Shown here: in pieces, positions 8,003 to 15,201 of the stretch
Position numbering within the stretch: position 1 is the first letter of the stretch
Layout of the letters: each line of letters opens with the position of its first letter
Source: Clostridia bacterium
GTDB taxonomy: Bacteria > Bacillota > Clostridia > Christensenellales > UMGS416
DNA: 64,000 nt
Assembly: GCA_016938675.1 (NCBI GenBank)
Contig: JAFGUF010000031.1
Coordinates: forward strand, 248,001-312,000
Reading direction: 5' to 3'
The notes under the pieces: model-generated
The model's database searches: none
What the model saw: only the letters and a program-made list of their open reading frames with translations
Told to the model about the DNA's origin: nothing
Position numbers and translations under genes: made by a program

Positions 8003-9127
8003 ATGAAAATATCAAAAATGGACGCATTGCTGTGGTTTGATTACTTTACGCAGCTTGATGAGGATGAGCAGCTCTCATCCAAGGAGCAGGAAATACTATA
8101 TGCAGTATTTGCCCAGATAGAGGCGGCCGTAGAGCATAGAAACGACATGCTTGCGTCAGAAATAAAAAATCTAAAGACACTGGAAAACAGAACATATTAC
8201 ATTGGCTGTGACTCGAAATTCCCGGACGGCTGCCGTTCCTGCCTGTTAGGTACGGGCCTAAGCGCGGTGAGGAAAACAAACAAATGCAATCTGGACTGCA
8301 AGTTTTGCTACAATTACGGCGAGCTGGAGGATATCCCCCCCGTAGGCGAAGGCATATGGGAGATAGGCGGCACCAAATTCTACGAGAAGGATATTGATTT
8401 GCTGCTGTCTATCCATAAAAAACCCACCGGAATTTCATACGTTTATTTAGAGCCATTTATGGAGATAGAGAAATACTATCCGGTAGTAAAGAAGTTCAGC
8501 GATGCAGGCATTCATCAGCATCTATATACAAATGGAACTCTGGCAACGGAGGAGAACCTGAAGGCCTTAGCAGAAGAAGGGCTTGATGAAATACGATTTA
8601 ACCTAGGAGCAACCAATTGCTCAGACAAGGTAATAGAAAATATCAGGCTTGCAAAAAAATATATTAAAGCAGTAGGTATAGAGACGCCCATGACGCCTGA
8701 ATTTTACGAGGCATTTTTCAAAAAGAAGGATGCCATTTTGTCAACGGGCTTAGACTTTATCAACTGTGCGGAGCTGCACCTGAATGAAAACAATATATAC
8801 AATTATTTCGGTGAAAATATGTATATCTCAAGGCACGGATATATATCCCCTGTGTGGAGCAGAGAATTGACATTGAAGTTCATGAAAATTGCCGAAGATG
8901 GAAAATGGGATATAGCGGTGCACGATTGCTCAAATTATACAAAGTTTGCAAGAGGGCTGAACCTAAGCAGCAAAGAGGGCAAATGGTTCGGCGCCAGCGA
9001 CTACGGCTGCGAGTTTTCGCGCATTCCTTATGATGTGTTCCTGCCTATACTAAATGACGACAGTTTTATGTTTTTGGAGGAAGAGGAGCTGCCGAATGAG
9101 TATAAGCCGATGATGATTGAATATTAA
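8003..9127 (+). CDS. Radical SAM protein of unknown substrate
   Basis: A 374-residue enzyme with the radical SAM cluster motif C95-NLD-C99-KF-C102. A second set of cysteines just before it (Cys69, Cys77, Cys80, in GCDSKFPDGCRSC) may bind another metal or cluster. Later conserved-looking segments are YTNGTLATEEN and DEIRFNLGA, the SAM-binding strand regions of the partial TIM barrel. I do not recognise a specific subfamily; the layout resembles activase-like or uncharacterised radical SAM proteins. AAAGGCG lies seven bases before the ATG. Confidence 0.8.
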   Translation: MKISKMDALLWFDYFTQLDEDEQLSSKEQEILYAVFAQIEAAVEHRNDMLASEIKNLKTLENRTYYIGCDSKFPDGCRSCLLGTGLSAVRKTNKCNLDCKFCYNYGELEDIPPVGEGIWEIGGTKFYEKDIDLLLSIHKKPTGISYVYLEPFMEIEKYYPVVKKFSDAGIHQHLYTNGTLATEENLKALAEEGLDEIRFNLGATNCSDKVIENIRLAKKYIKAVGIETPMTPEFYEAFFKKKDAILSTGLDFINCAELHLNENNIYNYFGENMYISRHGYISPVWSRELTLKFMKIAEDGKWDIAVHDCSNYTKFARGLNLSSKEGKWFGASDYGCEFSRIPYDVFLPILNDDSFMFLEEEELPNEYKPMMIEY

Positions 9128-9150
9128 TAAAAAAATTTAAGGAGCTAATT

Positions 9151-9504
9151 ATGCTTTTTATGCTGATAGTAAAGGCTTCTCAAAACTCGGAAGCTGGCAA
9201 TCTGCCAAGCGAAGAGCTTATGGAGCAAATGAGGGAATATAATCAGGATTTACTTAAGGCCGGAGTGCGTGTGATGGCAAAGGGCCTTCATCCCAGCTCA
9301 AAAGGAACACGAATTTCGTATCCAGCTGAGGGAGGCGAGCCGGAAGTTGTTGTAGGACCATTTGATAATCCGAGTGAGATTATAGCAGGATTCATATTAA
9401 TTGATGTGGAATCAGAAGATGAGGCGATGAAGTGGGCACTGCGCATGCCTGACCCGCAGGGGTTTGGCGAGGGCCAGATAGAGCTGCGTCGCATATTTGA
9501 ATAA
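9151..9504 (+). CDS. YciI-like (YCII/DGPF) protein
   Basis: A 117-residue ferredoxin-like-fold protein. The VVVGPFDNPSEIIAGFILIDV stretch is the GPF-type core of the YCII-related family, and EDEAMKWALRMPDP closes it. Family members are often encoded near transcription factors or metabolic enzymes and a few catalyse small dehalogenase- or lactonase-like reactions; no substrate can be named. A clear AAGGAG precedes the ATG. It lies 23 bases after the radical SAM gene and 18 before the next gene. Confidence 0.78.
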   Translation: MLFMLIVKASQNSEAGNLPSEELMEQMREYNQDLLKAGVRVMAKGLHPSSKGTRISYPAEGGEPEVVVGPFDNPSEIIAGFILIDVESEDEAMKWALRMPDPQGFGEGQIELRRIFE

Positions 9505-9522
9505 CTGAATTGAGGAATAAAC

Positions 9523-10485
9523 ATGGATATAAAGAAATTTTACTCAATTTGCATACAGGGAAATGTGCTGGATGCGCTCCAATACCTGCAGTCCTTTGAA
9601 AACAAAGATGAAGAAACGCTTCAGATTGAGCAGAAATATATTAAAAGGTTTGTAGACAAAGACGAGGCATATGAAATTGATTCGGATGATCCTTTTATAA
9701 AAGAGATTGTGCTGGAATATTATAAATACTTCATTTCGGTGCTTACAGGGGATGATTCGGTTCTTGCTGAAAAGCAATTAGCCACAGGCTTGAGCAAGAT
9801 AATAGATGCTGATGACGAAACAGATTTGAACAAAATCGAAGAGAAACTGAAAACTATCTTCGAAGGAAAAGGCTATAATTTTCTTGGTGGGGTAACTATA
9901 CCACACAGAGGCCCGTATATATGGAAGGAGACAAAAAAGCAGGAGTTCCATGTGGAGCTGCCCTGCGACAGGCAAAAGGTAACTGTGTTTTTCATGTCTG
10001 GCTTCATTATGCTAAGCTGGCTTCATTTTGCCACCTTCGGGAAGCACCATACTGGCGGCTGGGCGAAAAGCGAAGGAATATATTATGTAGTCCCTGGTGA
10101 AGAAACAATTGATACGGACTCCGATAAATTCCAGGTGTGGTTTCTAAAGCATGAAGGACAGCACCTAAGTGATTTTTCGAAGCACCCAAATCTTAAAGCA
10201 GTAGGGTTGGAATACAGGGCAAAACTTACAGAGCTTATTTATTATCAGGAGACACATTTAAGGCTGGAATCCTTTATAAACGAATCAAAAAATGATAACT
10301 CTCTTTCGCATCCCTATTCATCGTATTTGATTGTAAAAAGGCTGTCGAAAATTTTCTTTGGTGAAGAATTTACGGATGATATGGAAAAATGGAAAGCGAT
10401 AGACAAAGAATTGATACAAAGGCAAGCATATAACCTATTTATAAGAAGTGAGGAAATACTAAGCGGTAAAGAGCAGAACTCATAG
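9523..10485 (+). CDS. Uncharacterised protein with a HEXXH metal-site motif
   Basis: I do not recognise the family. The 320-residue protein has no signal peptide or membrane segment. The N-terminal 120 residues are acidic and probably helical. Residues 210-214 read HEGQH, matching the HEXXH motif of zinc metallopeptidases, in the context FLKHEGQHLSDF, with Glu230 sixteen residues later (GLEYRAKLTELIY) as a possible third ligand. This suggests a gluzincin-like cytoplasmic enzyme, but a single motif match can be chance. GAGGAAT precedes the ATG and the gene follows the YciI gene closely. Confidence 0.6.
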   Translation: MDIKKFYSICIQGNVLDALQYLQSFENKDEETLQIEQKYIKRFVDKDEAYEIDSDDPFIKEIVLEYYKYFISVLTGDDSVLAEKQLATGLSKIIDADDETDLNKIEEKLKTIFEGKGYNFLGGVTIPHRGPYIWKETKKQEFHVELPCDRQKVTVFFMSGFIMLSWLHFATFGKHHTGGWAKSEGIYYVVPGEETIDTDSDKFQVWFLKHEGQHLSDFSKHPNLKAVGLEYRAKLTELIYYQETHLRLESFINESKNDNSLSHPYSSYLIVKRLSKIFFGEEFTDDMEKWKAIDKELIQRQAYNLFIRSEEILSGKEQNS

Positions 10486-10570
10486 CGGAAACATGCTTCA
10501 AAGAGAACATAAAAAGCAAAAGATAAAGCCTTAGAATGCCGGCATATAGAAAGAAATAAGGGATTGGCTA

Positions 10571-11116
10571 ATGGAAGACTCTGAAAGATTGACATATAGA
10601 CTGATGGATTCAGATGATTTTGAATTTTATTATCTGCTAAATAGCGACAGGCAGGTTATGAAGTACGCTTATGTACAAGCCTATGAGACAGAAACGCAGG
10701 CGAAGCAGGGATTTGATAAGGTTATTTCGGAGCAAAGCGACAGCAGTCTTGGGAAGCAGTATATAGTCAGCATAAAAGGCACAATGGAGCAAATAGGAAT
10801 TGTGGACTACGTTGTAAAAGAAAATAACAGTTTCAGCAAAACCTGCGAAATAGGATACTTTATTTTGCCTGAGTACTGGGGAAGAGGATATGCAGCCGAG
10901 ATGGGGTCAGTGCTAGTTAATTATCTTTTCTCGGACGGCGTTGCACAAAAGCTAACAGCATCCTGCCATGAAGATAATAAAGCATCAGAAAAAATAATGA
11001 TTAAGCTAGGCATGAAAAAATCAGGAGTTAATGAAAGAGCGCGGCTAAAAGGCGGAAAATATTCAGATGAGATATGCTATAGCCTTACGGCGGATGAATG
11101 GATGAAGGAGTGCTGA
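10571..11116 (+). CDS. GNAT-family N-acetyltransferase (RimJ/RimL-like)
   Basis: A 181-residue acetyltransferase. ILPEYWGRGYAAEMG is the acetyl-CoA pyrophosphate-binding motif A (R/QxxGxG/A), and ENKASEKIM-type residues (EDNKASEKIMIKLGMKKSG) form the following helix of the RimJ/RimL branch. Acceptor may be a protein N-terminus or a small amine; not readable from sequence. AAATAAGGG lies upstream of the ATG. It ends eight bases before the HEAT-repeat gene and may share its transcript. Confidence 0.82.
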   Translation: MEDSERLTYRLMDSDDFEFYYLLNSDRQVMKYAYVQAYETETQAKQGFDKVISEQSDSSLGKQYIVSIKGTMEQIGIVDYVVKENNSFSKTCEIGYFILPEYWGRGYAAEMGSVLVNYLFSDGVAQKLTASCHEDNKASEKIMIKLGMKKSGVNERARLKGGKYSDEICYSLTADEWMKEC

Positions 11117-11124
11117 TATAATAA

Positions 11125-11961
11125 ATGCCTGTAATGCCTGAAAATATTATAAATGAAGCCAGAGTCATTGTTGAAGTTGATTTCAAAAACATATCCGATG
11201 ATTCAGACATCGCAGAGCTTGAAAAAAGAATAGAAGCATTGATTGGATTGCTGCATGATAATATAGACGATAAAAAGCGTATATCATACGGAATTACTTA
11301 TGTAATAAACATTCTAAGCAAAATGCTATATGAAAAGTGCGTTTCCCCATACGATGTGGGAATGCTGCTTTATAAAAAAATGCAAAGCTACAGAGTGCGC
11401 TGCCTAGGGCTTGGCGTGCTTTCCCATGTAGGCGTAGAAGAGCCTGATGCTATCCTACCCATTTTAGCTGAAGCTGCCTCTTCCGATCAGTGGGAAACCA
11501 AAGAGTTTGTGCAGATGTTCGTGAGAAAGATAATGAAGGTGCATCCCGAAAAAGCGAGGTTGTTTTTGATCAAGATGGCAAAGTCTGAGGACGCCAACAA
11601 AAGGAGGCTGGCAAGCGAGTCTTTTCGTCCCGTAGCGGAAAACAAATGGATAAACGATAACCCTGAATTTTCACTTTCTGTTCTAAGGCTGCTTTTTAAG
11701 GAGAGTGACTCGTACCCTAGAGTATCCGTTGGTAACAACCTAAGCGACTTGTCACGAAAGCACCCGGAGCTGATTTTCTCAGTGGTTGAGGAGCTGATGG
11801 CTCTTAATGATAAAAATTCAAAATTCATTGCGCACAGAGCCTGCCGAAATCTTGTTATAAAGTACCCTTTAAGGGTTATGGATATACTGGGCTGTGATGA
11901 ATATAAATATAAAAATAGGAACTATAAAAGAAGTGAAATAGGGATATCCGGCAATGAATAG
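11125..11961 (+). CDS. HEAT-repeat protein resembling DNA alkylation-repeat proteins
   Basis: A 278-residue, mostly alpha-helical protein. From about residue 85 it shows repeated helical pairs, e.g. KRRLASESFRPVAENKW, YPRVSVGNNLSDLSRKHPEL and AHRACRNLVIKYP. These resemble the AlkC/AlkD-type DNA alkylation-repeat scaffold, where HEAT-like repeats grip DNA and excise N3/N7-alkyl purines. The N-terminal 80 residues are not recognised. Catalytic residues are not certain, so a purely structural role is possible. Its end overlaps the next gene by eight bases, implying translational coupling. Confidence 0.62.
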   Translation: MPVMPENIINEARVIVEVDFKNISDDSDIAELEKRIEALIGLLHDNIDDKKRISYGITYVINILSKMLYEKCVSPYDVGMLLYKKMQSYRVRCLGLGVLSHVGVEEPDAILPILAEAASSDQWETKEFVQMFVRKIMKVHPEKARLFLIKMAKSEDANKRRLASESFRPVAENKWINDNPEFSLSVLRLLFKESDSYPRVSVGNNLSDLSRKHPELIFSVVEELMALNDKNSKFIAHRACRNLVIKYPLRVMDILGCDEYKYKNRNYKRSEIGISGNE

Positions 11962-12556
11962 TGAATGGATATTGGCAGTTAGAGCAAAATACGCCAGAAA
12001 GAATAAGATTCTTTTCGACCGACAGAGCGAATGCCTTCAGGAGCTTCTTGTGCTTATTAGTCAGCAAAGGCACAGAACTCTTGTAATGTGGGCGCTTGAA
12101 TGGGCGACTAAATATGCTGACATTCTTAAGGAAAGGCATATTTCTGAAAATAGGATTTACACTGCAATTATCAAATGCAGAAAATGGGCACAAGGCGAAA
12201 TAAAAATGCCGGAAGCAAAAAAAGCAATATTAGATTCTCATGCCGCTGCAAAAATTATGGATAGTGCAAGTGATGCCGCCCTGTGCCATGCTGTAGGGCA
12301 GGCGTGTGCAACAGTACATGTTGAAACGCATGCCATTGGCTTGGCTTTTTATGATCTTAGCGCAATAGTCTTCGAAAAAGGAATTGATAACTGCGTTGAT
12401 GCGGTGGAAAACAGAATTAATGAATATATAGAATCACTTAAGTATTGGGAAAGAAATGTTGATAAAGTTGAATACAAGTGGGCAGAGTTTCTGCTTGATG
12501 ATACAAAGGAGAACAAGGAAAAACTGCTGATGGACAAAACAAAAAGGCAGCATTAA
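11954..12556 (+). CDS. Imm-5-like putative immunity-type protein
   Basis: A 200-residue helical protein. The segment from about residue 60 (AIIKCRKWAQGEIKMPEAKK, then HAAAKIMDSASDAALCHAVGQACATVH) matches the pattern of the Imm-5-like family, named for similarity to polymorphic-toxin immunity proteins, where Ala/His-rich helices repeat. No toxin gene is adjacent. The start overlaps the HEAT-repeat gene by eight bases, so the two products are probably made together. The stop codon lies inside the terminator hairpin that follows. Confidence 0.65.
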   Translation: MNSEWILAVRAKYARKNKILFDRQSECLQELLVLISQQRHRTLVMWALEWATKYADILKERHISENRIYTAIIKCRKWAQGEIKMPEAKKAILDSHAAAKIMDSASDAALCHAVGQACATVHVETHAIGLAFYDLSAIVFEKGIDNCVDAVENRINEYIESLKYWERNVDKVEYKWAEFLLDDTKENKEKLLMDKTKRQH

Positions 12557-12574
12557 AAACACTGCCTTTTAATA
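12542..12574. terminator. Bidirectional terminator between convergent genes
   Basis: AAAAGGCAG (12542-12550) pairs with CTGCCTTTT (12562-12570), with T's on the + side and A's before the stem. It serves the Imm-5-like gene and the convergent dioxygenase gene and overlaps the former's stop. Confidence 0.75.
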
Positions 12575-12576
12575 AA

Positions 12577-13386
12577 TCATCTCCAAAGAAAAGCAACGCT
12601 TCTCTTGCCTGCGATGTAATCATCAAATACCAGTTCACCTTTTCTGCCAGTAGCTGCAGCACATACATGCAGCGGCAGCAGATGCTCCGATCGCGGATGG
12701 CAGTACCTTGCATTAGGAGCCGTTTCCCAGTTTATCAATTTGTCTTCTCGTATATTCTGCGGCATATCGCCCGTGCAGACCTCAATCAGCCAATCCTGAA
12801 AGGCGTCATTTCTTATATCCTGGTTTTTATCATTTAGCCTGAATTCCATAAGGTTGTGGAAGGAAAAGCCGGAGCCTATAAGGAGTATATTTTTATCTTT
12901 AAGCTTGCTTAATGCTTTCCCAAGGCGTATATGTTCCGTTTCATAAAGGTTGTGGAGCAGTGACACCTGAAAGCAGGGAATATCAGCATCCGGGTACATC
13001 ATCATAAGGGGTATAAAAAGCCCGTGGTCAAAGCCTCTCTCGTCATCTGCCGTACATGGTATATTTTCAGCTTTAAATATTTCTAGAATTTCCTTCGTCA
13101 GTTCCGGGCTGCCCTTTGCGGGATAGTTTATTTGGTATGCTTCCTCCGGGAAGCGGTAGTAGTCGTATAGCATCGAAGGAGATGCACCTGTCTGCACTGC
13201 AACATTGCTTTCTTCCCAGTGCGCACTTATTACGACTATTGCATCCGGCCTTTTAATAAGCGAAGGCAGGTTTTTCATAAATACATTCATCCTGTAGTGG
13301 CTTGGGTCATTGAGAATAGGCATTGGCCCGCCGCCATGAGAAAAGTATACAATCTGCATTGCTGATTTGTTTTCACTAGTATTCAT
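12577..13386 (-). CDS. Class III extradiol dioxygenase-like protein (DODA/YgiD type)
   Basis: A 269-residue member of the LigB/4,5-DOPA dioxygenase family. Visible family marks are FSHGGGPMPI near the start (first metal His), VVISAHWEESN, NYPAKGSPEL, ERGFDHGLFIPLMMMYP and the late HPRSEHLLPLHVCAAAT with further His ligands. The family uses non-haem Fe(II) or Zn to open catechol rings or, in bacterial YgiD, acts on DOPA in vitro; the physiological substrate in an anaerobe is unclear because ring opening needs O2. AAAGGA precedes the ATG. Its promoter region is shared back-to-back with the NiCo-riboswitch promoter. Confidence 0.82.
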   Translation of the reverse strand: MNTSENKSAMQIVYFSHGGGPMPILNDPSHYRMNVFMKNLPSLIKRPDAIVVISAHWEESNVAVQTGASPSMLYDYYRFPEEAYQINYPAKGSPELTKEILEIFKAENIPCTADDERGFDHGLFIPLMMMYPDADIPCFQVSLLHNLYETEHIRLGKALSKLKDKNILLIGSGFSFHNLMEFRLNDKNQDIRNDAFQDWLIEVCTGDMPQNIREDKLINWETAPNARYCHPRSEHLLPLHVCAAATGRKGELVFDDYIAGKRSVAFLWR

Positions 13387-13494
13387 ATGGAAGTCCTTTC
13401 TAAATTAATAGTATCACTAAAAATAATTGTCTGCAATCGCTGCGTGAAGTATATTAAAAATAATAGATTTTCCTTATAAAAAATGGCTTTTGCA

Positions 13495-13523
13495 TTGACA
13501 CTAAAAGGATAATTAGTTATAAT
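13495..13523 (+). promoter_or_regulatory. Consensus promoter for the NiCo riboswitch transcript
   Basis: TTGACA (13495-13500), 17 bases, TATAAT (13518-13523): a perfect sigma-A type promoter. Transcription would begin near 13530, about 30 bases before the aptamer. Confidence 0.85.
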
Positions 13524-13558
13524 AACGAAGATACTTTTGAGCATATAGCGGAATACTA

Positions 13559-13652
13559 AGTACAAACTGAGCAGGCAGTGATTATTATCATGAAGCCGGG
13601 TTGAAAAACAGCAGATAAAATGTGTATAACATCTGTGGGACAGTAGTTTACT
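13559..13652 (+). promoter_or_regulatory. NiCo (czcD) riboswitch aptamer
   Basis: The sequence ACTGAGCAGGCAGTGA, ATGAAGCCGGGTTG, CAGCAGAT and ACATCTGTGGGACAGT follows the conserved order of the NiCo riboswitch, including the paired GCAGGCA and GCCGGG metal-binding modules. P1 forms between AGTACAAACT (13559-13568) and AGTTTACT (13645-13652). Known members bind Co(II)/Ni(II) (and probably Fe(II)) cooperatively and switch on metal exporters. The gene downstream is a cation diffusion facilitator, as expected. Confidence 0.92.
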
Positions 13653-13683
13653 GATTACTATCCTTCAGGTGTTTTTTATTTTC
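13629..13683 (+). terminator. Riboswitch-controlled terminator
   Basis: ACATCTG (13629-13635) pairs with CAGGTGT (13666-13672), and GGGA..AGTAGT with ATTACT..TCCT inside it, giving a long hairpin before TTTTTTATTTT. Its 5' arm uses the last aptamer helix and the 3' strand of P1, so folding of the metal-bound aptamer and of the terminator exclude each other: an ON switch. Confidence 0.85.
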
Positions 13684-13723
13684 CAAAAAACGCTTTGGAC
13701 AGACAAAAAAAGAGGCAGGAAAG

Positions 13724-14620
13724 ATGGCAACAAAAGAAATTAACATGACAAAAATGACGGAGAGAACAGCCATAAAGGTTTCTATAGTCAGTATATTTGT
13801 GAATGTCGCGCTGACTATATTTAAACTTCTGGCCGGGGTTATAGGCAAATCCGGAGCTATGATATCAGACGCCGTACATTCTGCATCTGATATTTTTAGT
13901 ACGGTCATTGTAATCATCGGCGTAAAGCTTTCTGCGAAGGATTCCGACGAGGAGCATCCATACGGACACGAGAGGATGGAGTCGGTAGCTGCCATAATAT
14001 TGGCTGCTATACTTGCGCTTACAGCTGTCGGCATAGGAGAAAGCGGAATAACTAAAATTATATCAGGCGATTACGGCGGACTATCAGTGCCGGGCGCAGT
14101 GGCACTGATAGCAGCTATTGTTTCTATGGTTGTAAAGGAAGCGATGTATTGGTATACAAAAATCAACGCAAAGAAAATAAATTCTGGCGCGTTGATGGCT
14201 GACGCATGGCACCACAGGTCGGACGCCCTCTCATCAGTCGGTGCTTTCGCGGGCATTCTCGGCGCCAGACTTGGCTTTCCGGTGCTGGATCCTATAGCCA
14301 GCGTCGTCATCTGCCTTTTTATAGCGAAGACTGCTATAAGTATATTCAAGGACGCTATTGACAAAATGGTGGATAAATCCTGCGACAAGGAGACAGAAGA
14401 AAGAATAAGCGAAGCGGCGCTTAGGCAGGAAGGGGTTATAGGCATATACAGCCTGAAGACGCGAATGTTCGGAAACCGGATATATGTAGATATTGAAATA
14501 ACTGCAGACAAGGATGAATCGCTGGAGGAGGCCCACAAGATAGCCGACAAAGTTCACGATGAAATAGAGAAAGAGTTTTCTGAGGTTAAGCATATAATGG
14601 TGCATGTTAATCCGGGCTGA
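13724..14620 (+). CDS. Cation diffusion facilitator (CDF) metal exporter
   Basis: A 298-residue inner-membrane divalent-metal/proton antiporter. Metal-site motifs DAVHSASD and DAWHHRSD lie in transmembrane helices 2 and 5, and HPYGHERMESVA is the conserved CDF loop. The C-terminal cytoplasmic domain (about 210-298) contains the ferredoxin-like metal-sensing region ending in VKHIMVHVNPG. The upstream NiCo riboswitch points to Co/Ni (or Fe) export. The ATG follows AGGCAGGAAAG. The next gene has its own promoter-like sequence. Confidence 0.92.
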   Translation: MATKEINMTKMTERTAIKVSIVSIFVNVALTIFKLLAGVIGKSGAMISDAVHSASDIFSTVIVIIGVKLSAKDSDEEHPYGHERMESVAAIILAAILALTAVGIGESGITKIISGDYGGLSVPGAVALIAAIVSMVVKEAMYWYTKINAKKINSGALMADAWHHRSDALSSVGAFAGILGARLGFPVLDPIASVVICLFIAKTAISIFKDAIDKMVDKSCDKETEERISEAALRQEGVIGIYSLKTRMFGNRIYVDIEITADKDESLEEAHKIADKVHDEIEKEFSEVKHIMVHVNPG

Positions 14621-14631
14621 GCAGCCTGGAA

Positions 14632-14660
14632 TTGACATGTGCGCTGCAAAGTGATAGCAT
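14632..14660 (+). promoter_or_regulatory. Promoter-like pair before the isochorismatase-like gene
   Basis: TTGACA (14632-14637), 17 bases, TAGCAT (14655-14660). The -35 is perfect, the -10 weaker; it lies 40 bases before the start codon. Confidence 0.5.
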
Positions 14661-14699
14661 TTTATTATAATATAAGGCTATGGCTAAAGGAGGAAGAAT

Positions 14700-15185
14700 A
14701 TGAATATAGCGCTGCTTATAATTGACGTCCAGAAGGCCTTTATCGGCCATCGCAAGGGCGAGGAAGCATATGACAGAACCTTTGATTATATAAACCACAC
14801 AGCATTCCTTTTCAGGGAGAAGAACATGCCGGTAATCGTAGTACGGGACCTATCTGACGGCGATGACGAAAATTATGATAATGTTGAAGAATTGCTAGCT
14901 GATAAAAATGATATAGAGATTATCAAGTACTACAACAACTCATTCTGGAAAACTGAGCTTGAAGGAATACTGAAAAGCAGGGATGTTGATTTTGTGGTTC
15001 TTTGCGGCAATGCAGCGGAGTACTGCGTCTTAGCAACATATAACGGTGCTCTGGAGAGAGATTTTGGAGCAGCTATTTTGCAGAACGGCGTTTTTGCCGC
15101 TAGCCAGACAGGCATAATGGATATTGCTTATAACCGTTCCGTTATATCACACGATGTGATATCGTATATTTTAAAAAATAAATAA
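14700..15185 (+). CDS. Isochorismatase-like cysteine hydrolase
   Basis: A 161-residue hydrolase. ALLIIDVQKAF carries the catalytic Asp near the N-terminus, and CGNAAEYCVLATYNGAL the nucleophilic Cys with the preceding cis-peptide region; the Lys in the central strand is less certain. The family splits nicotinamide, carbamoyl groups or isochorismate; the substrate cannot be read here. AAAGGAGGAAG immediately precedes the ATG. The MMPL gene follows 16 bases later. Confidence 0.82.
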   Translation: MNIALLIIDVQKAFIGHRKGEEAYDRTFDYINHTAFLFREKNMPVIVVRDLSDGDDENYDNVEELLADKNDIEIIKYYNNSFWKTELEGILKSRDVDFVVLCGNAAEYCVLATYNGALERDFGAAILQNGVFAASQTGIMDIAYNRSVISHDVISYILKNK

Positions 15186-15201
15186 TTTTTACGAGGTATA
15201 C

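Noticed and set aside
11954-12556. Toxin-immunity locus
   Set aside because: No toxin, polymorphic-toxin repeat or secretion gene is adjacent; only the Imm-5-like similarity supports it.
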